Origin: Macrotrachela quadricornifera
Taxonomy: Eukaryota; Rotifera; Eurotatoria; Philodinida; Philodinidae
NCBI GenBank assembly: GCA_022393335.1
Contig: JAJEKB010020725.1
Coordinates: 276,051-340,050 of the forward strand
Direction: 5' to 3'
DNA length: 64,000 nt
Positions 47,715-58,800 of this stretch are shown in pieces (position 1 is the first letter of the stretch; each line of letters begins with the position of its first letter). A program made the position numbers and the translations under genes. The notes beneath the pieces were generated by a model. It had not been told where the DNA came from and made no database searches. It saw only the letters and a program-made list of their open reading frames with translations.

Positions 47715-48932
47715 ATGAGAATGAGAGAAATGTTAATTTTAGATTTTGGAATTCTGTTCTTAGTGTTATCTTCGGTGATTAATGCACAAGTACGAAAACG
47801 TGATCCAGATATTGATTATAATATTACACAAATTATTCAAACAAAAGGTTATCCATGTGAAGAGCATAAAGTATTGACTAAAGATGGTTATATTCTCGGT
47901 ATTTTTCGTATTCCACATGGATGAAATTCATCAAAATTAGGTCCACCTGTTCTACTGCAACATGGTCTTCTTGATGCAGCAACTACATGGGTAATGAATT
48001 TTCCTGAGTAAAGTCTTGGTTATATTCTTGCCGATGCAGGTTATGATGTTTGGTTAGGAAATATGCGTGGAAATTATTATTCACGTGCTCATGTTAAATA
48101 CAATCCAGATCATGATGAAGAATTTGGGGATTTTAGTTGGGATGATATGGCACGCGATGATCTTCCATCGATGATTTATTATATTTTGAATATGACACAA
48201 CAAACTCAACTCGATTGTGTTGGTCATTCACAAGGAACGATGATTGCTTTTGCAGAATTTAGTCGTCCGAATGGTGTTCTTCAACAAAAAGTTAGTTTTT
48301 ATAGTGCTCTAGCACCTGTTGCTCATTTAGGACATATTAAATCTCCTATTCGACATTTATCTGGAACATCGAAAGAATTAGAACTTTATTGGCATTTATT
48401 ATTTGGTCGAAATGAATTTCTTCCTTCATCGTACATCATTAAATGGCTTGGAATATTTGCGTATTGAGAAATGATCCTTGATCATTTACTTTGTCAGAAT
48501 ATTTTATTTGTTCTATGTGGACCAGAGAAGAAAAATATGAATAATACACGAATACCTGTATATATTTCTCATGAACCAGATGGAACATCAGTGAAGAATA
48601 TGATTCATTATGCACAAGGTGCTCAATCGAATATTTTTCGAGCTTATGATTATGGTTCACCACAAAAGAATCCATTACATTATAATCAAAGAACACCACC
48701 GGAGTAGGATATTCATCGAATTACAGTATCGACGGCAATATTTTGGCCAGGACAAGATTGGCTAGCTGATGCCGTCGATGTGACTTATATTTTTGACAAT
48801 TTACAAAATTTAGTCTATGAAAAATATATTCCAGATTATAATCATTTGGATTTTGTTTGGGGCATGTCAGAAAATAAAATGATCTATGCTGATTTGTTAA
48901 ATGTGATGCAAAAATTTCATCCAGTTCATTAA
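47715..48932 (+). pseudogene. Acid (gastric/lysosomal-type) lipase gene, intronless, four stops
   Basis: The reading frame stays in one phase from MRMREMLILDFGILFLVLSS (signal peptide) to FHPVH before the TAA at 48,930, about the length of the family (roughly 400 residues). Motifs: QTKGYPCEEHKVLTKDGYIL, VLLQHGLLDAATTWV (oxyanion region), nucleophile elbow GHSQGT, PLHYNQRTPP, the Asp region DWLADAVDV and the His in NHLDFVW. The family hydrolyses triacylglycerols and cholesteryl esters in the lysosome or gut lumen. In-frame stops are TGA 47,922, TAA 48,009, TGA 48,465 and TAG 48,705. With no frameshift, decay looks recent. Downstream lies a second 3' remnant. Confidence 0.9.
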
Positions 48933-49055
48933 TTTGTTGTTTTTATTTTTTCAAGTTATTTGTATAAAAATAAAATTTGTTAAACAGGAAAATATTTGCT
49001 TGATTTTTTTCTCTCTCTCTCATCAATCATACCATAAATATATGCTATTCGACCA

Positions 49056-49268
49056 ATGAAAATTCCCACAGCAATATTTTGGTCACTAGAAGATTGGCTT
49101 GCTGATCCAGAAGGTGTTGGATTTATTTTTGATAATATTAGAAATCTAGTCTATCAAAAACATCTCTCCGATTATAATCATCTAGATTTTGTCTGGACAA
49201 TAACGGCAAATAAAGCAATCTATGAATATTTAATTAGTCAAAAGCAAAAATATCACCCCGCTATATAG
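49056..49268 (+). pseudogene. 3' remnant of a second acid lipase copy
   Basis: Reads TAIFWSLEDWLADPEGVGFI and ends YHPAI, clearly homologous (more than half of residues identical) to the last 70 codons of the lipase just upstream, including the catalytic Asp and His regions. The rest of the copy is absent. No splice acceptor precedes it, so an alternative last exon is less likely than the remnant of a tandem gene pair. Confidence 0.8.
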
Positions 49269-50095
49269 TAACTTTTACTTTCTCATATGTTTAAATAAAA
49301 GAAAAAACAAGCTTTATGTCGTTGGATCGTTTGTACAACCATGGCCAGCTGCCATAATGCCCACATTAGCTTGTACTCTCAAATTTAATTCTGTCTTTGA
49401 TTCACTTCCCATTTGTTCATATATGTACAACTTGAAACTTGAATTCAACTTTCAAGTTTGACACTACTGATAGAATAAGGGTGCATGTGTTTTATCTCCA
49501 TTTACTAACACCATCCAAGTTCATTTCACTCGATCGACTAGCTTTGTTAACACATTCGAAGCGATTTTGTATTTGTTTTAATTTACTGATAGATGAATGT
49601 ATATTTTCGAATAACATTATTTGATTTGCTTTTCGTTTCTAGATATAATAACTTCGTATTGTTGATAGATGTTTAAACAGAGATTGACATTATTCCAATA
49701 GTATGTATATAGTTCTTATGTATCAATATCAATCATCGAAAGCATACATTGTATTTCATCATTAGTAGTGTCTATCGCTGTTATCTTTGTTTTCACATCA
49801 AATCTTTGAATGATATTTCTCAGTGAGAGAGGTTATCAAACATTGAATTCTCCTTTACAAGCAGTTCGATGCCTAGGGGATCTTTCTTTATTTGGACTTT
49901 TATGTATGTTGTTACATACATGTTTCTAGTATTGGAAAATCCTTCAATGAAAAATACGAAATGAGATATTTCAATTCATTGCACAGTACTATACAAAAAT
50001 CGTCCTTCCTGTTTCTCGCTCATATAGCCATTCTCATTCTTTGTGCATGTTTTAACTGCAATAATTAACAAATTATTCAATGCTATTTCATTAAT
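49269..50095. other. Intergenic, no feature seen
   Basis: AT-rich with several short stop-limited frames; no motif recognised. Confidence 0.4.
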
Positions 50096-50530
50096 GTTAT
50101 TCGATTTTAACTAGAGTAACTTTCGTGTCGTATGGACGAGAATTCGTTGTTCAAACTAAGCAACTCTAATGTCTGATGATTTGAAATACTTTTTTTCAAG
50201 AAAATCCACTTGAAATTTTCTATAGATGTAAGGTAAAATAAACAGATTTTTTTGTTTTGTTTTCATTGAGAATAATGAATAGAAAAATATCTTTAATCTT
50301 GAATAACAATACATTTAAGATAGGAAATTTCACTGAAACATATCGAATTAAAATGAAAAAGAGAGCAGTTTCTTCATCTTTAGAAAGAAGTCATTGAGTA
50401 TGATCTATTCCAAGTACTTGAACTGGAAATAATTCAAACTAACAAATGTTACTTGTTGTTCAAGAAGAAAAAACGTTTAACAACGATTTTGATTCACTTT
50501 GGTTGGTTTAAATAATCAGATTCTTGATAT
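50096..50530 (+). repeat. Diverged duplicate of the 0.39-0.83 kb segment (copy B)
   Basis: Collinear with copy A over more than 400 bp. The homology stops where the 50,535 repeat element begins, suggesting that the element inserted into this copy. Confidence 0.6.
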
Positions 50531-50534
50531 ATTT

Positions 50535-50983
50535 AATGCGGTGCGAAGCACAGCATTTATGTAGTCCTGCGCGAGTTTTTTTTTTTTTATTCTGACTGGC
50601 TCGACGTTTACATCAAATTTGCCTTTTTCATGAGCAATGATCTTGAGAACGGCAACTCACAAAATTCTCGTTTGAACGCAGGATGAAAATTTCGAGATCG
50701 AACTGTGACCATATTTTGTCCGATTCTTTTTAGGAGGTTCCGTTCGTGTACAGTAAGCCCGACAAAAAGACGGTTTTGTCAGAGGACTTTGTTTTTTTTC
50801 ACACTTCGAGATAATTAAAACGAAAAGTGAAGCAAAACTAGGCGCCACTCTCTCTTCACAACTGTTTTACAGCTGCGAGAGCATATGATCATAGATAATG
50901 AATCATAATCAAATTGTTTCACTCGATTTTCACGAAATATCGATTTCTACACATACTCAGATTCGTATGCTTCGCACCGCATT
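50535..50983. mobile_element. 449-bp repeat element with 16-bp terminal inverted repeats
   Basis: AATGCGGTGCGAAGCA at 50,535-50,550 is exactly complementary to the sequence at 50,968-50,983. The body 50,600-50,890 is repeated at 51,028-51,318 with no net length change. No clear target duplication flanks it. It contains a minus-strand 63-codon frame (MAPSFASLFVLIISKCEKK), also open in the second copy. Confidence 0.65.
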
Positions 50984-51380
50984 CCGTAGTCGAGCGAAGC
51001 TCGAATACCATCTAGTTTTTTTCCTTTCTCGACGTTTACATCAAAATCGTGTTTTTGTTGCGCGATGATCTCGGGAACGACAACTCAGAAAATTCTCGTT
51101 TGAACGCGGGATAAAAATTTCGAAATCGAACTGTGACCATTTTTTGTGCGATTCTTTTTATGAGGTTCCGTTCGTCCACAGTAACCCCAAAAAAAAGACG
51201 ATTTTGTCAGAGGACTTTGTTTTTTTTCACACTTCGAGATAATTAAAACGAAAAGTGAAGCAAAATTAGGCGCCACTATCTCTTCACAACTGTTTTACTG
51301 CTTAGAGAGCATATGATCAAAATGAATCATATCATTAATCAATTCATCGAATAGAATTAATTCTCACGAATATATTAGCA
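50984..51380. repeat. Second, eroded copy of the same element
   Basis: Directly follows the first copy in the same orientation, offset 428 bp. It opens with a small hairpin GAGC-GAA-GCTC and lacks the right-hand terminal repeat. The homologous 63-codon minus-strand frame remains open (MAPNFASLFVLIISKCEKK). Confidence 0.65.
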
Positions 51381-52014
51381 CATACGAATAGGATTTTACT
51401 GTTAATAAATTTGACAATCTCTTGTTTTCGTTTTGACTATTAACTGTTTTACATATATTTGCATCTTTTCTTGTCAAATGAATAGAAAAAAAAAATTGAA
51501 TCAATTAATATACCAATGCATTTCCGTTTACTTGAATATCGTATCTAAGTTTTGGTAGAGGTTTCATTGTTATACACTATCATATGTCTTCCATAATTAC
51601 ATTTGAAAAATTTGTGTTGTTGATCATTGTTTAAGCAAGAATTGATGTGTATTTAGATTTACATGTTCGATCATTGTTGTTTTTTATTCTAGATTAATTC
51701 ATTATAATCATTAAATCAAAAAAGTTTCAATCAAAAAAAAATTTAGTAGAATTTATTTCTCAAAATACACAAGACGCTTCTAGATTTTCAGAAGTTCCTT
51801 GTCGACAAACAAATATATCTTCACTAATTTGTAATAAAGATTTAATTCGAAAGAAACTTTTGTATTGGTATCTCACCAAGATACGAGGTATCCAAGTTTC
51901 TCACTAAGGAGTTCAGCCATACTCAGTGTATTTACATGTGTTGAATCTCAACGAGAAATCATAGCTATTTTGAATACTGTTTCTTCTATTGTACAAATAT
52001 TGAATTAAGAAAAT
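51381..52014. other. Intergenic, 5' flank of the Helentron
   Basis: AT-rich; may include the 5' end of the Helitron-type element, whose boundary I cannot place because such elements lack terminal inverted repeats. Confidence 0.4.
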
Positions 52015-53548
52015 ATGGTTCGTCGAAAATCAGTTGCAGCTAAGGTTAAAACACGAAAGAAAGCTTTCAAAAGACAATCAATTCGTTTACGTGTTAATCA
52101 CACATGGAAAGTTTTAATTTTAGTTATGAAAGCTGTGAGAATATTTTTGAATAATAGGCGTGATGCATCAATTGCAGCTTCTCTACCACCAAGCTATGGT
52201 AATTGGGAACCTGATCTGATACCATGTAACTGTGTTGGTGTTGCTAAAGAAGATGTGACACTTATATTTCCTAACACCTTCAATACTAAACAACAATTTG
52301 ATGATTACATCATTATACAAGATATAATGAAAAAGATTGTAACGAAAATTTGTCGTTTAGAAAGTCAGAGAAAGAGACAGTTACAGATTCGTCAAGATAA
52401 AAAAAAAAGGTTGGAGTTTACTGTCAATAATGAAGTATTAATTTCAAAACGAAACAGACAAAATCGATGGTTTAAAAAAAATTATTATGGAAATGTTGTC
52501 TTTCGTCAACATATAATTGAATATAACCACAGCAATATTTGTAATAAGTATCATAATAATAAAGATTTCAATCAGAAAAAAAAAATTCGTGTCAAGAAAT
52601 ATGTTCTTGAGAAATATCACAGTAATGGAAAATTTCGAGATGAAGTCATAGCTCGTTCAAACAAATCAGTTTTAAAAAAATATCATAATGATCCGAAATT
52701 CCGTAATGAATATAGAGCACTTATGAAAACGCAGGTTTTGAAGAGATATCATTCTGATACTAAGATCCGATTGAAAATGATTGCACGATCATTGAATTGC
52801 TACTACAATAATTATACACAGATGATGCAAAAACAAAGGCAACTTTATAATCGAAGTAGACGTATTGTTAAAAAATACCTAGTCATGGAAAGTCACAGAT
52901 GTATGATTAAACACCGAAAATTGTATTTAAATCATTTGAAAATGTTTCGAAAAATAATCCAAAAAGGACCAGATTATGTTTGTATAGTTTGTCATTTAAC
53001 ATTATTTCGTAATCAAATTATACCATATATAAAAGAAAAATATATTAAAGAAAAAATGTCATTTGAAATGAGAGAACGTATTCAATCATATGTGAATGAT
53101 TCCTCGTTAACCAAAGAGAAATGGATTTGTAAATCATGTTCAGAGAAACTGAAAAAAAATTTAATGCCAAGTCGAGCAGTTGTAAATAAACTTGAAATTA
53201 GTGAAATTCCACCTGAATTGAAAAAATTAAATGATCTTGAAAAACATCTAATCGCTCTACGATTACCATTTATGAAAATTGTCAATTTAACATCAGGTAA
53301 ACTATCAAGTAGATTATCACAAAAAGGAACGAAAGGACCACTTCATTGCGTACCATCTGATGTACAAGATACAGTAACACTTTTGCCACGTCCAGTTGAT
53401 AAATCAATGATGGTTCGATTGCAGTTAAAACGTAGGTTAAAGTATAAAGCTGTATGGGAAGAACAGTTAATAAATCCATCTGATGTAAGAGATGCACTTT
53501 TTGTTCTAACTAAGACACATCCAGGTTATAAAGCTATCAAAATCCATA
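52015..53548 (+). CDS. Helentron N-terminal region with ~23-aa repeats and zinc motif
   Basis: Starts at the ATG giving MVRRKSVAAK; the first 40 residues are very basic. Residues about 160-265 carry tandem units with the pattern VL-KYH-(N/S)-(D/G)-x-K-(F/I)-R, for example SVLKKYHNDPKFRNEYRALM, repeating about every 22-24 residues. Residues 321-375 hold CIVC (C323, C326) and ICKSC (C372, C375), likely a zinc site. The following block (LNDLEKHLIALRLPFMKIVN, GPLHCVPSDVQDTVTLLPRP) matches the DUF6570 region that precedes Rep in many Helitrons. The native frame leaves at KIHS, where the inserted element begins; the apparent stop at 53,632 lies inside that element. Confidence 0.8.
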
Positions 53549-54649
53549 GCTGCGTGAGTACGGATACAAAATGTACTCACCCTATTACAGCATCTCCTTC
53601 TTCTCCGACGTCATCAACCCTCCTTCACAAATGAAGATAATCGAATAACAAAAACTCCTAACACACGCAATCGCAAGATGAGGGTGAGGGCGCCACACTA
53701 ACATACACAAAAAACACATACTACACACTCGAAACACACGGGGGTGGGTGGGGATGTCCCCCACCACGACTTCAAACCCGTGAACTCAACTACAAGCATT
53801 ACACTCATGTATCCAACAATAGAGAGGTATGTACTCGGTCTAAAACCTTAGAATTGGTGGTGTACATAATCATGTACTCTCATATAAGCATCAGTACATA
53901 GGTATGTACTCGGTCCAAAAACCTTAGAATTGGTGGTGTACATAATCATGTACTCTCATGTATTCGTCAATAGAGAGATATGTACTGGGTCAAAAACCTT
54001 AGAATTNNNNNNNNNNNNNNNNNNNNNNNNNNNNNNNNNNNNNNNNNNNNNNNNNNNNNNNNNNNNNNNNNNNNNNNNNNNNNNNNNNNNNNNNNNNNNN
54101 NNNNNNNNNNNNNNNNNNNNNNNNNNNNNNNNNNNNNNNNNNNNNNNNNNNNNNNNNNNNNNNNNNNNNNNNNNNNNNNNNNNNNNNNNNNNNNNNNNNN
54201 NNNNNNNNNNNNNNNNNNNNNNNNNNNNNNNNNNNNNNNNNNNNNNNNNNNNNNNNNNNNNNNNNNNNNNNNNNNNNNNNNNNNNNNNNNNNNNNNNNNN
54301 NNNNNNNNNNNNNNNNNNNNNNNNNNNNNNNNNNNNNNNNNNNNNNNNNNNNNNNNNNNNNNNNNNNNNNNNNNNNNNNNNNNNNNNNNNNNNNNNNNNN
54401 NNNNNNCCTCTCTATTGACGAATACATGAGAGTACATGATTATGTACACCACCAATTCGAAGGTTTGAGACCGAGTACATACTTATGTACTGATGCTTAT
54501 ATGAGAGTACATGATTATATACACCACCAATTCTAAGGTTTTCTACGAAGTACATAGATACATATATGCATACATATCAATATCCTTGTCTATGAAGTTC
54601 CAAGATATCATTTCATTCTGAGTACATTTTGTACTCGTACTCGCGCAGC
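53549..54649. mobile_element. MITE-like element inserted in the Helentron
   Basis: Imperfect terminal inverted repeats (28 of 32 positions; left 53,549-53,580, right 54,618-54,649) start GCTGCG(T/C)GAGTACG and themselves contain GAGTAC...GTACTC. Inside are ~75-bp tandem units at 53,828, 53,903 and 53,979 (TATGTACTCGGTC...AATTGGTGGTGTACATAATC), mirrored in inverted orientation after the gap. Helentron frames on both sides (...KIHS and LDTVDDD...) are compatible once it is removed. Target duplication is unclear; AGC at both edges is possible. Superfamily unknown. Confidence 0.75.
54007..54406. other. Assembly gap of 400 N
   Basis: Lies at the centre of the inverted tandem repeats, exactly where assembly would be expected to fail. 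True size unknown. Confidence 0.98.
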
Positions 54650-54650
54650 C

Positions 54651-55823
54651 CTCGATACGGTAGATGACGATAAACAAATCAATGAAGATAATGAAGATAT
54701 TCGTACGAAATATAACATTGGTACAGATTCATGTATTCAACCATGTGATTTTAATGATTTTTTAGTATTTGATAAGGAACCATGTATAGTAGCACCAGCA
54801 GAAAAAAATAAATTAAGTTCATTATTGACCGATAAAACAATTGAAGCATTAGCTTTTCCTCATTTATTTCCGGACGGATGTGGTTCATATGATGAAGAAC
54901 GTATAACTGATATAAAATGGAAAGAGTATTCTAAAGCACGTTTATTCTCATCGGATCGTCGTTTCGCTGCAGATTCAAGCTATATATTTTTTCTACAGTA
55001 TTTAGGTGATCTAAAGCAAGTGTTTTCTGGTATTAATGTTGCATTTCGAAAAAAACTACCAATGAATGCTAACCAAAGTTTAGATGAAATCCAGATGAAA
55101 TTTTTAATGAATAAAGATATGATATACCGTCATTTGCAATCAGTTCGAGGTAGTCCACAATTTTGGAATCAACGCTTGAAAGATCTATTTGGTATGACAC
55201 GTCAAATAGGTTTTCCTACCTTTTTTCTCACGCTATCATGTGCTGATCTACGCTGGAAAGAATTTATAAATGTTTTTGTACGTCATAGTGGAACTACAAT
55301 TAAAGAAACATATACGTTTGAAGAAAAAACAAACCTTTTGCGAGCTAATCCTGTATTAGCTGCTCGTATGTTTGAAAAACGGTTTAATACTTTTATGAAT
55401 TTATTTGTGAAAGGTGGAGCATGGTGTTTAGGTAAAGTAACAGATTGGTTTGTTCGTATTGAAATGCAGTTACGAGGATCACCACATGCACATATGCCAC
55501 TTTGGGTTGAAGATGCACCTACATACAAAGGATCTAAAACAGATGAAAAGACACGTGAAGAAATTATAAGATTTTGTGATAAATATATAACGACACAATT
55601 TCCATCATTAAGTGAGGATGCTGAATTACATTATCTTGTCAAAGAGGTACAAACTCATTCTCGTAATCATTCAAAGTCTTGTTTAAAATATCATAAAACA
55701 ATGTGCCGTTTTGGATTTCCTCGTCCAGTTTCTCGTCGTACATTCATATGTGAACCTACTAAAATTGATAATGAGGATGATAAGCAACGTTCTAAACTTG
55801 TAAAAAAATTCTTATTGAAATGA
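54651..55823 (+). CDS. Helentron Rep (HUH) region
   Basis: The frame resumes at about 54,651 ([13 protein letters not shown]); from the internal ATG at 54,825 it is 332 codons. It reads [13 protein letters not shown], a helitron-like N-terminal block ([29 protein letters not shown] at 131-144) and the metal-binding HUH motif in [15 protein letters not shown] (HAH at 221-223). This nicks and joins single strands in rolling-circle transposition; the catalytic tyrosines are in the next frame. It ends at KKFLLK, where adding one A to the run at 55,811 would fuse it to the next frame. The next frame begins 4 bp before this one ends (ATGA overlap). Confidence 0.88.
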   Translation, partial: LDTVDDDKQINEDNEDIRTKYNIGTDSCIQPCDFNDFLVFDKEPCIVAPAEKNKLSSLLTDKTIEALAFPHLFPDGCGSYDEERITDIKWKEYSKARLFSSDRRFAADSSYIFFLQYLGDLKQVFSGINVAFRKKLPMNANQSLDEIQMKFLMNKDMIYRHLQSVRGSPQFWNQRLKDLFGMTRQIGFPTFFLTLSCADLRWKEFINVFVRHSGTTIKETYTFEEKTNLLRANPVLAARMFEKRFNTFMNLFVKGGAWCLGKVTDWFVRIEMQLRGSPHAHMPLWVEDAPTYKGSKTDEKTREEIIRFCDKYITTQFPSLSEDAELHYLVKEVQTHSRNHSKSCLKYHKTMCRFGFPRPVSRRTFICEPTKIDNEDDKQRSKLVKKFLLK

Positions 55824-58800
55824 ATGCAACAATGAGTACAGTAGAAAAAGAAAAGATGTTAACATGGTCTGACTTTGATAATCTTTTAGCAAAATATAAT
55901 TGGACATATGATGATTATGAACAAGCTCTTCGTATGGTTCACAATAGACCAATTATAATCCACAAAAGAGAACCTAATGCACGATGGGTCAATCAATATA
56001 ATGAGGAATTGTTAAGAGCATGGAATGGTAATATGGATATTCAATTTGTTCTTGATCCGTACGCATGTGCTAAATATCTCATGTCATATACGACAAAACC
56101 AGAACGAGAAATGAGTTTATTACTTGAAACAACTCATAAAGAATGTCGTGAAGGTAATATGTCTGTAAGAGAAGAAATGAAAAAATTGACAGGTACATTT
56201 TTTAACCATCGACAAGTCAGTGTACAAGAAGCTATTTATCGTGCTACAAAAATGCCACTAACGTATTCAAGTCGAGGTTTTGTCTTTGTACCAGCACATT
56301 CGAACAGTTGTAAATTTTTAAAATCACCTAGCATATTAAAACAAATGGATCCAGATGATGATAATATATATATGTCCAATTTAGCTGATAAATATTTTGA
56401 TAGACCAGTGGATCCTGAATTTGATATTTGTATGGCAGATTTTGCATCGGAATATGAAATAATATCTATTAATAAAAACATTAAAAATCCCAAAACACCA
56501 ATAAAACAGTTACAGACACTTAGTTTCGCTATTAAAAAACGTTGTAATCGTAAAGCCATTATTCGTTATCCATATTTCAATAAAGAAACAGATAAAGAAA
56601 ACTATTACGAAAATTTACTTTGTCTTTATTTGCCGATAAGAAGTCGAGATAATTTAATAAAACCTTATGAATTGTTTTATCAAACAGCTGAAGTTTTCGA
56701 TAATCAACAACAATCTATAAGAAAAGTAAAAAATATTGTTCATCAGAATAGAAAAAAATATGAAACTCATTTGAACGAGATGGACGAAATGGAATCATTA
56801 TATAACGAGTTGTCATTGAATATGAAAGAAGACGCATGGGCTGAAATTGTTGCTAATAAAGAGAAAGAAAATACATGGTCAATAGAAATCGAACAAGAAG
56901 ATAATCCTGATTTTAATATAATTCATAAAAGAAGAAATAAAAATACATCAATGGATTTGAAACAAACTTATTTTAGTACAGATGAAATGAGACCATTATT
57001 AGAATCAATGAATGAAGAACAACAACAAATATTTTATCATGTACGAGAATGGTGTATAAAACGTTTGCATAGTGCTGACGTCGAACCTCTTCGGTTATTT
57101 ATTACAGGTGGAGCAGGAACAGGAAAAAGTCATCTATTAAAATGTCTTCATTATGAAGCAACAAAAATTTTTTCACGTAAAAAACATTTACAACCTGATG
57201 AGAATATTGACGAAATTCATACGTTAATCACTGCATTTACTGGTGCAGCAGCTATGAACGTTGGTGGAGTAACTATTCATAGTGCATTCGGTATAGGAAC
57301 ACAACGTAATAATTTAAGTGAGAATTTATCTTCTGAAAAGTTAAATAGTTACCGTTGTAAATTGGGTACACTTAAACTTTTATTTGTTGATGAAGTTTCT
57401 CTTATACAAGCAGGTCTTTGGGGTGCTATGCATTCTCGGCTTACTCAAATTATGGGTATACATTCCAATACATCCATTTTTGGCAATGTTGGAATCATTG
57501 CTATAGGTGATTTTTATCAATGTGCACCTGTAGCGTCATTAAGTATCTATTCTTCTTTACTTTGGTCTGATCATTTTGAATGTGTTGAATTAAAAATCAA
57601 TGAAAGACAAAAGACAAATCTCTTCTTTTCACAGATGCTTAATCGTATTCGAAAACTTAAGAAAAAAGATGATATGACTAAAGAAGATCGTGATGCACTT
57701 CAAAAATGTCATCAACGTTATTTGAACAGTGAATATGATCCAGAAGCATTACATCTTTTTGCTAAAAATATTCAGGTCGATGCACATAATGAGAGAATGA
57801 TTGAGAAAATTTGTACAGACATTCGAACCTTTTATGAAGTTGATGCAATTGGTAAAGAAATAAAACCAGATGAAAGTAAGAATAGGAAACGAGAATGTAA
57901 ACCAATAAGACTTGCTAAAAATGCTCGAGTAATGATAACAAAAAACATTTGTGTGAGTGATGGATTAGCAAATGGTGTTCGAGGTCGTATTGTAGGATTT
58001 GTTGAAAATGATAAAAAAGAAGTTTCTCATATATTAATCAAATGTGATTCACCTACAGTTGGTCATATTCATCGAGTTACTTGCCCACATTGTCATAATC
58101 GAGATACAATATGTGTAATACGAGAAAGTGATTCTATTGATCGACAAGATTTTGATTTACGATCAAAGAAAGGAACAAAACAATTTCCTCTACGTCTCAG
58201 TTGGGCAATGACCATACATAAAGCTCAAGGAATTACAGTTGATGAAATTGTAATTAGTTCAAAAGACCTATTCGGATCTGGAATGGGTTATACAGCATTA
58301 TCTCGAGTTCGTACTCTTGAAGGTCTATTTTTAATTGATTTACATTTCGATAAATTCTATTGTGATGAGAAAGTTGAAAAAATCTTATCACAAATGAAAT
58401 CAATGAGAAAACAACCATCGATATTCCAAGATAATTCACAGTATGTGAATATTCTCTTTCAAAATATTGAAGGGTTGAATACAAATTTTAATGCACTAAG
58501 ATCTCATCATATAACAAAACAAGCTGATCTAATTTGTCTAGTCGAAACATGGATTGAAAGAAAGAATGAAACAAATAAATTTCAGATTGAAGGATATACT
58601 TCTCTCCATCAAACGCGATCTGATTCATTCACTTTAACACATCCATTACAATCAAAGAAACGTGGTGGTGTTACTGTTTATATTCGAAATAATATTAATA
58701 TAAACCAAATCAAAACATCAACTTCATTGAATATCGAACATATTATCATTGATTTAGAACAACAGAAGCTAGTAGTGATTACATGTTATCGATCACCAGA

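Noticed and set aside
4476..48932. TGA read as a sense codon (code change) to explain the many in-frame TGA
   Set aside because: The same genes also have frameshifts, TAA/TAG stops and lost conserved residues. The 1306- and 1343-codon transposon frames contain no TGA, and the phase-consistent five-exon gene ends in TGA.
53584..53767. Short frames in the element between Helentron parts
   Set aside because: They lie within terminal repeats and tandem units and have no domain signature.
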